Shown: positions 1 to 6,026, counted from the stretch's first letter. The stretch: 6,432 nucleotides of DNA from Legionellaceae bacterium (GCA_030696465.1 JAUYSE010000040.1:1-6432), one strand, 5' to 3'. Notes: generated by a model from the letters alone, not told the origin. Program-made: numbers and translations.

Positions 1-1
1 G

Positions 2-244
2 ACAAGGGGTATTTATAAATTAGCAGAAGAAAAAGGAGAGGGCGGCTGGAGAAAACTAGAGCAGTGTCATAGAGAAGAGCGAGTGGAATCATATCGGCGC
101 GTTGCAGATATTGTTATTGATGCAGACAATAAAACACCTGAGGAAATTGTGTTAGCCTCTTTGGATAAGATCAAAGAGCGTTTTGGAATAAATATTATTG
201 AGCAAATAAAAGATGTTAATTTGCACTCAAAATGGACCTTTTGA
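2..244 (+). CDS. Shikimate kinase-like protein, C-terminal part (5' end outside window)
   Basis: An open frame runs in from the left edge for 80 residues to a TGA stop; the start and P-loop are outside the window. The segment HREERVESYRRVADIVIDAD followed by NKTPEEIV closely resembles the end of shikimate kinases, where the lid is followed by an ER-x-x-x-Y-x-x-x-ADI-V-ID-D/A-D turn and a PEE-(V/I)-V helix. Known role of the family: ATP-dependent phosphorylation of shikimate in the cytoplasm, the fifth step of chorismate synthesis. Recognition rests on this C-terminal motif only, so another small P-loop kinase of the same fold cannot be excluded. The protein continues about 25 residues past the usual final helix (KERFGINIIEQ, then a short tail). 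The last nine sense codons and the stop are encoded by a perfect hairpin (214-257), so the tail may have been altered by acquisition of that palindrome. Confidence 0.6.
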   Translation, partial: TRGIYKLAEEKGEGGWRKLEQCHREERVESYRRVADIVIDADNKTPEEIVLASLDKIKERFGINIIEQIKDVNLHSKWTF

Positions 245-257
245 GTGCAAATTAACA
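214..257. repeat. Perfect 19-bp inverted repeat with 6-nt loop, overlapping the kinase stop codon
   Basis: Bases 214-232 and 239-257 are exact reverse complements around the loop TGGACC. The stem encodes the last kinase residues and contains the TGA stop. No T-run follows on the plus strand, so it is not a canonical intrinsic terminator for the kinase gene. On the minus strand the stem is followed by a T-rich stretch (TCTTTTATTT), so it could terminate leftward transcription. A long perfect stem can also act as a 3' mRNA stabiliser or be an inserted palindromic repeat. Confidence 0.85.
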
Positions 258-278
258 CCTGGATCACGTAACTCACCG

Positions 279-306
279 AGTGTAGATCAAAATATTGGTC
301 TACACT
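279..306. repeat. 12-bp hairpin with AATA loop
   Basis: AGTGTAGATCAA (279-290) pairs with TTGGTCTACACT (295-306) over a 4-nt loop. The only imperfection is one T-G (U-G in RNA) pair. There is no T-run downstream on the plus strand, so a terminator role is not supported. Confidence 0.75.
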
Positions 307-339
307 AATACATTCTGATAAGGAAGAACTTAGCCTAAT

Positions 340-392
340 CAGGGCAAACACATCTTCATGTGCCTGTGGCACACTTAGATGATCTTGCCCTG
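340..392. repeat. Extended imperfect 53-nt hairpin in three stacked stems
   Basis: The outer stem is CAGGGCAA (340-347) with TTGCCCTG (385-392), the middle stem CATCT (351-355) with AGATG (377-381), and the inner stem TGTGCC (359-364) with GGCACA (368-373). Small internal loops separate them. A competing small hairpin, CACAT (349-353) with ATGTG (358-362), would disrupt the inner and middle stems. A preceding stem, CTGAT-A-AGG (315-323) with CCT-A-ATCAG (334-342), shares three bases with the outer arm. The arrangement resembles a folded RNA or a degenerate palindromic repeat. Confidence 0.6.
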
Positions 393-412
393 CCTAACAG
401 AAAAGTCAGTGG

Positions 413-432
413 CTTCATCTTAAAAAATGAAG
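413..432. repeat. Short 6-bp hairpin
   Basis: CTTCAT (413-418) and ATGAAG (427-432) are exact reverse complements over an 8-nt A-rich loop. It is short and could occur by chance, but it belongs to the series of inverted repeats in this intergenic region. Confidence 0.4.
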
Positions 433-439
433 GAACGAC

Positions 440-468
440 TTCAATCAAAGGGGCTCTAGTATTATGAT
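440..468 (+). promoter_or_regulatory. Weak sigma-70-like promoter candidate for the ABC exporter gene
   Basis: TTCAAT (440-445) and TATGAT (463-468) are separated by 17 bases. The -10 matches the consensus at 5 of 6 positions and the -35 at only 3 of 6. An overlapping TATTAT occurs at 460-465. Its position, about 65 bases upstream of the chosen start, suits the exporter gene. In AT-rich DNA such matches are frequent, so this is tentative. Confidence 0.3.
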
Positions 469-489
469 TTGGTAATGACATCAATACAT

Positions 490-511
490 ATCAGACGAGC
501 TATGGTCTGAT
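490..511. repeat. 7-bp inverted repeat just upstream of the ABC exporter gene
   Basis: ATCAGAC (490-496) and GTCTGAT (505-511) are exact reverse complements with an 8-nt spacer. The position, between the candidate promoter and the ribosome binding site, suits an operator or a leader hairpin. It also overlaps the TTG at 511 that opens the longest frame, which argues against that TTG as a start. Confidence 0.45.
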
Positions 512-520
512 TGAACCTAC

Positions 521-526
521 AAAGGA
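521..526 (+). promoter_or_regulatory. Ribosome binding site of the ABC exporter gene
   Basis: AAAGGA lies 8 nt before the ATG at 535, 5 nt before the ATG at 532 and 2 nt before the ATG at 529. Three ATGs in a row follow it. Spacing favours 535 (or 532) as the start over the TTG at 511, which has no such site in front of it. Confidence 0.65.
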
Positions 527-534
527 AAATGATG

Positions 535-2322
535 ATGAATAATCCATCTCTATCGTTAAAAAAATTCCTGGTTGAGGTCATTAAACCTTACAAGTGGTTT
601 ATTGTGGCAATGTGCTTTATTGCTTTCTATTGGGGGATTAATAATTCACTGACCCCTTATGTCTTAAAACTGATTATTGATAAAGTAGTGGCCTTTGAAG
701 GCGATAAATCTGCGGTACTCAGTGCGGTGATGCCTTATGTTGTGTTGTATATTCTATTGTGGGTAGGGGTCGCGTTGGATATGCGATTTTTAGATTGGGT
801 AAGATTAAAATTATTACCCAGTTTGCGTTATGACATTATGACAAAGATGTTTGCTTACTTAGAGGGGCATTCCCATCGTTATTTTCAAAATAATTTTTCA
901 GGCAGCTTGTCTAACAAAATAACAGACATGCAAAATGGTGCGATTAATATTTTCATCACGCTGGATGATGGGTTTGCGCAGAGTATTGCGCTATGTATTG
1001 CCATTGTAACCATGTTGTTGGTTCATCCGGTTTTTGCTTTGATTTTATTGGGTTGGGCTCTAGCATTTATTCTCATTGCCTTGTTATTTTTTAAGAAAAT
1101 CCAGGATTTATCCAATATTTTTGCGACCAGTAAAACCACTTTAGTCGGCAAGATAGTGGACAGTATTGGCAATATTACCAATGTGAGATTGTTTTCTAAG
1201 AATAGGTATGAAAATGATCTCATTCAATCAGCTACCTTGGACACCATCACGAAAGATAGAGCTATGCAATGGGCTATTATTAAAATGCGGGTCTTTTGGG
1301 ATATCAGTATCATCGTATTAATAGGGCTCAATATTTACGTTCTTGTGATTATGTACAGTAAAAATCAGGTATCTGTGGGTGATTTTAGCTTTATCATTTC
1401 ACTGTCCATCAGTATTTTTTATAATTTATGGTATTTGGCCAGTCAATTTGTAACCTTTGCTGAAGAATTGGGGAAATGTAAGCAAGCATTATCCATTATT
1501 ACGGCCCCTCAAGAAATTGTAGATAGCGTGAATGCGCTGCCGCTGATGGTGACCGAAGGTCGCATTCAATTTGATCAAGTGTCTTTTCATTATGATGAGG
1601 GCGCTCATCTGTTTAAAAATAAAAATATTGTCATTGAGTCTGGTCAAAAAGTAGGGCTTGTTGGTTTTTCAGGAAGTGGAAAAAGTAGTTTTGTTAATTT
1701 AATTTTGCGTCTATTTGAGCTTGAGTCAGGCAAAATTACTATTGATGGGCAAAATATCAACGCAGTCACTCAAGCCTCATTAAGAGAAAATATCGCGATG
1801 ATCCCGCAGGATATTTCCTTATTTCATCGAACCTTAATGGATAATATCCGTTACGGGAGAATTGACGCCAGTGATGCAGAGGTTATTGAGGCATCAAAAA
1901 AAGCACATTGTCATGAGTTCATCAGCCAATTAACGGGAGGTTATCAATCGTTAGTAGGGGAGCGGGGGATTAAGCTCTCAGGTGGGCAACGCCAACGGAT
2001 AGCCATTGCCCGCGCCATGTTAAAAAATGCCCCTATTTTAATTTTAGACGAAGCTACTTCCGCATTAGATTCGGTCACTGAACGGCATATTCAAGAGGCA
2101 CTGCATGGTTTAATGATGGGGCGAACGACGATTGTGATTGCACATCGGCTATCAACCTTATCTGAAATGGATAGAATCTTAGTGTTTGATAAAGGACAAA
2201 TCATTGAAGATGGTAAGCATCAACATTTGATCCAATCCAATGGACACTATGCACGTATGTGGCAAATGCAAGCTGGTGGATTTTTACCGGCAGAAGAGGA
2301 ATCAATAGACTCTGACTCCTAA
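535..2322 (+). CDS. Type I ABC exporter half-transporter (membrane domain fused to ATPase)
   Basis: The 595-residue protein has the usual length and architecture of an MsbA/LapB-type half-transporter that works as a dimer in the inner membrane and exports a substrate using ATP. Residues 1-320 form the membrane domain, with about six hydrophobic segments near 20-40, 60-80, 135-160, 160-185, 255-275 and 290-315. The ATPase domain follows: Walker A GFSGSGKS with Lys383, Q-loop Gln425, signature LSGGQ at 481-485, Walker B ILILDE with Asp505/Glu506, D-loop SALD, and H-loop His537. All catalytic residues are present, so the protein looks active. The substrate cannot be read from sequence; lipid, peptide or drug export are all possible. 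The start at 535 is chosen for its spacing to AAAGGA; an in-frame TTG at 511 would add eight residues. The gene appears to stand alone, with no clear terminator after it. Confidence 0.93.
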   Translation: MNNPSLSLKKFLVEVIKPYKWFIVAMCFIAFYWGINNSLTPYVLKLIIDKVVAFEGDKSAVLSAVMPYVVLYILLWVGVALDMRFLDWVRLKLLPSLRYDIMTKMFAYLEGHSHRYFQNNFSGSLSNKITDMQNGAINIFITLDDGFAQSIALCIAIVTMLLVHPVFALILLGWALAFILIALLFFKKIQDLSNIFATSKTTLVGKIVDSIGNITNVRLFSKNRYENDLIQSATLDTITKDRAMQWAIIKMRVFWDISIIVLIGLNIYVLVIMYSKNQVSVGDFSFIISLSISIFYNLWYLASQFVTFAEELGKCKQALSIITAPQEIVDSVNALPLMVTEGRIQFDQVSFHYDEGAHLFKNKNIVIESGQKVGLVGFSGSGKSSFVNLILRLFELESGKITIDGQNINAVTQASLRENIAMIPQDISLFHRTLMDNIRYGRIDASDAEVIEASKKAHCHEFISQLTGGYQSLVGERGIKLSGGQRQRIAIARAMLKNAPILILDEATSALDSVTERHIQEALHGLMMGRTTIVIAHRLSTLSEMDRILVFDKGQIIEDGKHQHLIQSNGHYARMWQMQAGGFLPAEEESIDSDS

Positions 2323-2393
2323 TGCAGATCCTGCTCACCGATTAACTTCCATGTAAATTAAGATGGGATAGCTCTATTCTAAGTCTTTTTCGT

Positions 2394-2412
2394 GTTGACC
2401 AAGTTGGTTAAC
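2394..2412. promoter_or_regulatory. Imperfect palindrome over the -35 box, candidate TA operator
   Basis: GTTGACCAA (2394-2402) and TTGGTTAAC (2404-2412) are inverted repeats matching at 8 of 9 positions around a central G. The left arm contains the -35 hexamer of the toxin-antitoxin promoter. Phd/YefM-type antitoxins are known to repress their own operons by binding palindromes at the promoter, so this is a natural operator candidate. A second small palindrome, ATAA-G-TTAT (2423-2431), overlaps the -10 region. Assignment as an operator is inference. Confidence 0.5.
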
Positions 2413-2424
2413 ATCGACTATGAT
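2395..2424 (+). promoter_or_regulatory. Sigma-70-like promoter of the toxin-antitoxin operon
   Basis: TTGACC (2395-2400) and TATGAT (2419-2424) are 18 bases apart and each matches consensus at 5 of 6 positions. A perfect TATAAT at 2429-2434 with TTGGTT (2404-2409) is an alternative overlapping promoter with a 19-base spacer. Either gives a short leader before the antitoxin ATG at 2453. Confidence 0.6.
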
Positions 2425-2436
2425 AAGTTATAATTT

Positions 2437-2444
2437 AGGTGGAG
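2437..2444 (+). promoter_or_regulatory. Ribosome binding site that fixes the antitoxin start
   Basis: AGGTGGAG ends 8 nt before the ATG at 2453. The earlier in-frame ATG at 2420 lies inside the likely -10 box (2419-2424), so it would not be on the transcript. The site therefore decides for 2453. Confidence 0.75.
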
Positions 2445-2452
2445 CACATACT

Positions 2453-2704
2453 ATGCAACAATTAAACATTTATGAGGTTAAAACCCATCTTTCTAAGCTG
2501 GTTGATCAAGCACATAATGGTGAAACGATCATTATCGCAAAGTCTGGGAAGCCTTGGGCTAAAATTATTCCATTTGATTCTCCTAAAAAACAGTTTAAAT
2601 TTGGCACCATGGAAGGGCAAATCAAAATTTCTGAAGATTTTAATAATTCATTATCTAATGAGATTATAAATTTATTTGAAAAAGGCGATGATGATTTATT
2701 ATGA
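2453..2704 (+). CDS. Type II antitoxin, Phd/YefM family
   Basis: The 83-residue protein begins with the Phd/YefM pattern: NIYEVKTHLSKLVDQAHNGE, then TIIIAKSGKPWAKIIPF. This is the N-terminal dimerising and DNA-binding fold (about residues 4-50). The rest (KFGTMEGQIKISEDFNNSLSNEIINLFEKGDDDLL) resembles the flexible tail these antitoxins use to wrap and inhibit a PIN toxin, including the typical G-x-x-x-G-x-I-x-x-x-x-DF and a C-terminal acidic/leucine end. Known role: neutralises the cognate toxin and autoregulates the operon. The stop overlaps the toxin start by four bases (ATGA, 2701-2704), so the pair is translationally coupled. The start is fixed by the GGAG site. The promoter in front suggests the module is transcribed independently of the ABC exporter gene. 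Confidence 0.88.
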   Translation: MQQLNIYEVKTHLSKLVDQAHNGETIIIAKSGKPWAKIIPFDSPKKQFKFGTMEGQIKISEDFNNSLSNEIINLFEKGDDDLL

Positions 2705-3087
2705 AATTACTACTGGATACTCATATCATCATTTGGTCTTTGAGTGCGCCCCAATTCCTATCCTCAAAAACACAGAACTATATTACTGATGCGGAAACCA
2801 TATATGTTAGTGCTGCCTCAATATGGGAAATTTGTATTAAAATACAGTTAAATAAACTTCAGCTAGAACTCGAGACTTTTGTTAAAGAAATAGAAAATAT
2901 TGGAATACAACCATTACCCATTACTTGGAAACATGCGCAACTTACTAAAGAGCTCCCTCTTTATCATAAAGATCCTTTTGATCGTATGCTTATTGCACAA
3001 GCAATAAGTGAGCCTTTAACTCTATTAACGAACGATCCCATTCTTTCGCAATACAGCGAACTAGTGCGACATGTGGATTCACTATAA
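2701..3087 (+). CDS. Type II toxin, VapC-like PIN-domain ribonuclease
   Basis: The 128-residue protein is a single PIN domain of standard VapC length. The acidic residues expected to bind Mg2+ are visible: Asp6 in LLLDTHIIIW, Glu43 in SAASIWEICIK, Asp94 in HKDPFDRMLIAQA (with Asp91 nearby), and Asp112 in TLLTNDP. The DTHxxxW, SxxSxWEIxxK and DPFDRxLxAQA patterns mark the VapC subgroup usually partnered with Phd/YefM-type antitoxins rather than AbrB-type VapB. Known role of the family: endoribonuclease cutting tRNA or rRNA to stop translation when the antitoxin is degraded. The ATGA overlap with the antitoxin is typical. All key residues are intact, so the toxin is probably functional. The actual RNA target cannot be inferred from sequence. 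The long palindromic element begins 17 bases after its stop. Confidence 0.88.
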   Translation: MKLLLDTHIIIWSLSAPQFLSSKTQNYITDAETIYVSAASIWEICIKIQLNKLQLELETFVKEIENIGIQPLPITWKHAQLTKELPLYHKDPFDRMLIAQAISEPLTLLTNDPILSQYSELVRHVDSL

Positions 3088-3104
3088 ATAGAGTATATGG
3101 GGTC

Positions 3105-3308
3105 AGGCCCTGAGGTATCGTCACTTATTTTTAACTCTTGATTTTGATACAAAATGCCGTCTTTGCGAGCGAAGCGAAGCAATGCAGTGACCTTATTTTA
3201 AACAAAGGACGCTGGATTGCTTCCCCTTCGCTTCGCTCTGGGTCGCAAAGACGGCACAAAATCACACCTCAGAACTGACTAAAAATGAGTGTCGATCCCT
3301 CTGGGCCT
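3105..3308. repeat. 204-bp long imperfect palindrome (MITE/REP-like element) with GCGAAGCGAAG core
   Basis: Almost the whole segment folds on itself. The ends are AGGCCC (3105-3110) and GGGCCT (3303-3308). Next come related arms around 3111-3136 and 3276-3300. The core arms pair exactly: GCCGTCTTTGCGA (3156-3168) with 3243-3255, and GCGAAGCGAAG (3169-3179) with 3226-3236. CAATGCAG (3180-3187) pairs nearly perfectly with CTGGATTG (3212-3219), and CAGTGACCTT pairs imperfectly across an AT-rich centre. The right arm has extra TCTGGG (3237-3242) and CCC bases relative to the left. The TTTGCGAGCGAAGCGAAGCAAT core resembles a palindromic repeat dispersed in many bacterial genomes. It carries no gene; small frames inside it are translations of the repeat. 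It lies between convergent genes, where it could also act as a transcription barrier. Bases 3309-3367 beyond it hold only a weak hairpin (3318-3335). Confidence 0.8.
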
Positions 3309-3367
3309 ATCCTCTTACCTTCACTTAGAAGAAGGCCCTACGTCGAGAATCAAAGATAGATTGCAAG

Positions 3368-4276
3368 TTAACCATGCCTAAAATTACATGCAATTTCTTC
3401 GTCAAGGCATTTTGTACGTTCATGTTGTAATGTTGAGTGTGAAATATTAAATTTTGATACTAAGAGTTTTCGAAGGGTATTTGAAACAGCTTCGCAGTCG
3501 TATGTTGGACCAATGACGACATGCGCTGTTAAACTGATTTTATCACTGCTAATGGCCCATACATGTAATTCATGTATATCCAAAACGCCTTCCGTGTTAC
3601 ACAGAGATTCCTTTAGCCTATTTAGATCAATTTCTTTCGGAACGCCTTCCAATAGTATATTAATGCTCTCTCTTAGTAAAACAAATGTACGTGGTACAAC
3701 CCATAAGCCAATAAGGACGGCAATCACCGAATCCACCGATGTCCATCCTGTAAAATAAATAATAGCCGCCGCAAGAATGACTCCTACTGAGCCTAACATA
3801 TCGCTCCATACTTCCAGATAGGCACTTTTCATATTAATGCTATTGTCCTTGCCAGAGATTAATAATCGCATCGACACCAAATTTACCACTAACCCAATGG
3901 ATGCAATAATTATCATACCTATAGAATGGATTTCAGCGGGATGACTTAAGCGTTGATAGGCTTCGTAAATAATATACAGGGCAACCAGAAATAAAAGAAC
4001 TGTATTGAAAACAGCGGCTAGAATCTCAAATCGGTAATAGCCAAACGTTCTATGGAGATCGGCTGATCGACGCCCAATTTTAATCGCCACAAGAGAAATA
4101 GCTAAGGCGGTAACATCAGTAAGCATATGGGCTGCGTCTGAGATTAATGCAAGGCTCTGTGTGACAACCCCACCTATTGCCTCTGTTAGAAGGAAAATTG
4201 AGGTTAATATTAACGCAAATAAAAGCGGACGCTCCTGAGTGGTTTTAACATGTGAGTGATTATGTCCTGTGCTCAT
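3368..4276 (-). CDS. czcD: CzcD-type cation diffusion facilitator (Zn/Cd/Co efflux)
   Basis: The 302-residue protein aligns along most of its length with my recollection of CzcD-type transporters (EAIGGVVTQSLALISDAAHM, TFGYYRFEILAA, SAYLEVWSDMLGSVGVI, DSVIAVLIGLWVVPRT, LLEGVP). It would exchange cytoplasmic Zn2+ (possibly Cd2+ or Co2+) for protons across the inner membrane as a dimer. Six hydrophobic segments span about residues 18-200, and a cytoplasmic ferredoxin-like domain follows (about 210-290). The metal site is visible as Asp47/His50/Asp54 in TM2 and Glu155/Asp159 in TM5; Glu in place of the first TM5 His is, as I recall, also found in CzcD itself. The N-terminus has a short His stretch (GHNHSH). 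The start is supported by GGAG six bases upstream. It lies 57 bases downstream of the metalloprotease gene on the same strand, with no strong promoter or terminator between, so an operon is possible. Exact metal specificity is not readable. Confidence 0.92.
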   Translation of the reverse strand: MSTGHNHSHVKTTQERPLLFALILTSIFLLTEAIGGVVTQSLALISDAAHMLTDVTALAISLVAIKIGRRSADLHRTFGYYRFEILAAVFNTVLLFLVALYIIYEAYQRLSHPAEIHSIGMIIIASIGLVVNLVSMRLLISGKDNSINMKSAYLEVWSDMLGSVGVILAAAIIYFTGWTSVDSVIAVLIGLWVVPRTFVLLRESINILLEGVPKEIDLNRLKESLCNTEGVLDIHELHVWAISSDKISLTAHVVIGPTYDCEAVSNTLRKLLVSKFNISHSTLQHERTKCLDEEIACNFRHG

Positions 4277-4301
4277 TTTAATCTCCGCTTGATCCGTTAG
4301 T

Positions 4302-4328
4302 TCATCCCTAAGTTTTGTTTATGGATGA
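4302..4328. repeat. Short inverted repeat in the protease-czcD gap
   Basis: TCATCC (4302-4307) and GGATGA (4323-4328) pair over a 15-nt loop. The stem is short, and on the minus strand it is not followed by a T-run. It is therefore unlikely to separate the two genes transcriptionally. Confidence 0.35.
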
Positions 4329-4333
4329 GCAAT

Positions 4334-5995
4334 CTAAATTTTACAATTACTGACATCTATCCCTACCTGATTAAAAACCATGTTGACGTTATCAGAATCC
4401 ATATTTAAATCATTGGCGGCATAGATAACCCCACAAGCGCCTTGATTAAACCCGGTATTGGGGGTCCAATATTTGGTGTTGGCAACCACCATCATATGAA
4501 AAGCAGATTTAATACCAAACTTTTTTGTGAATAAATAGAATGCTTTATTAAATATACCGCTCGCCGTGTGTACGATATAGCTTTGTCTCTTATATTCATC
4601 ATAGGGGTATTGTGATTGCGCTTCTGTTAATAACTCCAGGTAACTGATGCGACAAATACCACCATTTTTTTGCGCTAATGGTTTATTCAAGCAATCAGCA
4701 GAGTGATTATCCGTTGAAGGGAAATCCATAAAGCGTAAAGCATTCATTGGCGCTCGCGTGATCGTTTCACCGATACCCCAAGTTAATTCATTCGCCGTCA
4801 AATAGGCCTTATTATAGAGAGAAGGCATTGTTTCAAGAAGATAAGCACGCGAGGCTTGTCCTGCCATATCGGAAAAAGATTCATTAAGCGCGCCAGATTC
4901 ATCATGATATTCAAGGTTTGAATGCTGCTGCGTAAATCCATGTGATACTTCATGACCGGCTACATCCAAAGAAACCAAGGGATAGAAATAATAATCATCG
5001 CTATCACCAAAGGTCATGGTTTCTCCATCCCAAAAAGCATTGCTAAAATATTTACCAAAGTGAACGCGCATAATTAATTTTGAAAAGTTACCATACTCAT
5101 CTTGCAACGCATTGATCCCATACCAGTCTTTATACATATTTACGATGGCATGTCCAAAATAATAGGCATCATTTCCTGGGGAAAAAGCACCATTGGTAGG
5201 ATTCTCTTCATTATGATCACAGGGATATTGAACGGGGGTTCTTTGAAGATGATCCCAATCTTCGGTAGATTTTAAATCGATCAGTTTTACCTGTTCATCT
5301 TCAAAGGTACAAATATCTCCAGTTCTACGCACTTCTAAACCAGGCAAGCCATCTTTCCCATACCAGTATTCATGCACTTTTTCATTTCCACCCGCCCCGA
5401 TGTCTGAGTAGTTATTAATGTTGTTCCAATGCTGGCTGACCTCGCCTGTTTCAGCGTTGACTACAAAGAAAGGCCAAACTGGTTTCCCATTGACAAGTGC
5501 TTTAAAAGAAACTAAATAAACCAGTTCTAATTGAGCGTTTTTACTTTCTCTTATTTGTAGTTCAGTATTTTCATGATGGATACTTACGGGGGCGGTATTT
5601 TCAAAATAGGCTTTCGTGGCAGATTGTAATGCTTCGGAGGCGCTCAAATTTGGCCGTGTATTTAGATGAATGTCTTCTAACAAGTGACCATTGACTTCGG
5701 CATTAGCATTGATAGCTTGGTTTGAGTGTGTGCTCAACGTAACTTGCGCGCCAACTACCGGGATTCCTTTATACATTTGCTGATAGCGCGTGATGATTTG
5801 CTGCGCTTGCCTGGTTTGACTGATTTGTTTCAAATTACTGCCTTCTGAAGCGATAAAGGCTTTGAGCGAATGATTTTTGATGAAAGGGAATTTTTGTAAA
5901 CGATGTATGGATGCTTTATGTAGGTCTATAGGGGTAACTGCAAAAACACTATAACTGGCAGATAACAAAAAGATACCGATGATTTTCTTTATCAT
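4334..5995 (-). CDS. Secreted zinc metalloprotease preproprotein, peptidase family M4 (thermolysin/LasB/ProA type)
   Basis: The 553-residue preproprotein starts with a Sec signal peptide (MIKKIIGIFLLSASYSVFA, likely cut after Ala19). A fungalysin/thermolysin-type propeptide follows at about 45-110, containing RYQQMYKGIPVVGAQV. A PepSY-like region spans about 115-185, ending VNAETGEVSQHW. The catalytic domain begins near Gly200 (GAGGNEKVHEYWYG). The zinc site is complete: HEVSH with His348, Glu349 and His352, and the third ligand Glu372 in ALNESFSDMAG, exactly 20 residues later as in thermolysin. The transition-state His is probably His476 (VHTASGIFNKAFYLF). NAFWDGETMTFGD and DDYYFYPLVSLDVAGHE match LasB/ProA-type enzymes. 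The propeptide is expected to act as intramolecular chaperone and inhibitor. The mature enzyme (about 350 residues) would be exported, in relatives through type II secretion, and degrade extracellular proteins. A weak GTGAG ribosome binding site lies 8 bases upstream. It precedes the czcD-like gene on the same strand. Confidence 0.94.
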   Translation of the reverse strand: MIKKIIGIFLLSASYSVFAVTPIDLHKASIHRLQKFPFIKNHSLKAFIASEGSNLKQISQTRQAQQIITRYQQMYKGIPVVGAQVTLSTHSNQAINANAEVNGHLLEDIHLNTRPNLSASEALQSATKAYFENTAPVSIHHENTELQIRESKNAQLELVYLVSFKALVNGKPVWPFFVVNAETGEVSQHWNNINNYSDIGAGGNEKVHEYWYGKDGLPGLEVRRTGDICTFEDEQVKLIDLKSTEDWDHLQRTPVQYPCDHNEENPTNGAFSPGNDAYYFGHAIVNMYKDWYGINALQDEYGNFSKLIMRVHFGKYFSNAFWDGETMTFGDSDDYYFYPLVSLDVAGHEVSHGFTQQHSNLEYHDESGALNESFSDMAGQASRAYLLETMPSLYNKAYLTANELTWGIGETITRAPMNALRFMDFPSTDNHSADCLNKPLAQKNGGICRISYLELLTEAQSQYPYDEYKRQSYIVHTASGIFNKAFYLFTKKFGIKSAFHMMVVANTKYWTPNTGFNQGACGVIYAANDLNMDSDNVNMVFNQVGIDVSNCKI

Positions 5996-6026
5996 AAATA
6001 AAGCTCACTTGGTTTTTAAAGTGCTC

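Larger units (their letters stand above)
258..510. other. Hairpin-dense non-coding region between kinase and ABC exporter genes
   Basis: No credible ORF was found; the minus-strand frame spanning 67-372 runs over the kinase coding strand and looks like a shadow. The stretch is packed with self-complementary segments: 279-306, 315-342, 340-392, 413-432 and 490-511. It should also contain the promoter of the downstream exporter. I do not recognise a riboswitch, tRNA or known small RNA. It may be a structured RNA leader, an unrecognised small RNA gene, or degenerate repeat elements. Confidence 0.6.

Noticed and set aside
67..372. 101-residue minus-strand frame
   Set aside because: It lies antisense to the kinase coding region and crosses the perfect hairpin. 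The plus-strand frame has a clear family match and explains the sequence better.
1023..1223. 66-residue minus-strand frame
   Set aside because: It is wholly inside the ABC exporter gene on the opposite strand, with no family resemblance.
2324..2334. GCAG-ATC-CTGC hairpin just after the exporter stop as a terminator
   Set aside because: The stem is only four base pairs with a three-base loop and no T-run, so it is too weak to call.
2472..2669. 65-residue plus-strand frame inside the antitoxin gene
   Set aside because: It is an alternate reading frame of a gene with a good match to Phd/YefM and a proper ribosome binding site.
2964..3182. 72-residue minus-strand frame at the 3' end of the toxin gene
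   Set aside because: It starts inside the palindromic repeat (LRFARKDG is a translated repeat) and runs antisense to the toxin gene.
3156..3255. CRISPR-like repeat array suggested by repeated GCGAAGCGAAG units
   Set aside because: The copies are in inverted orientation, form one palindrome and have no regular spacers, so this is a palindromic element rather than a CRISPR.
3513..3758. 81-residue plus-strand frame
   Set aside because: It is antisense within the czcD-like gene, which has clear conserved motifs on the other strand.
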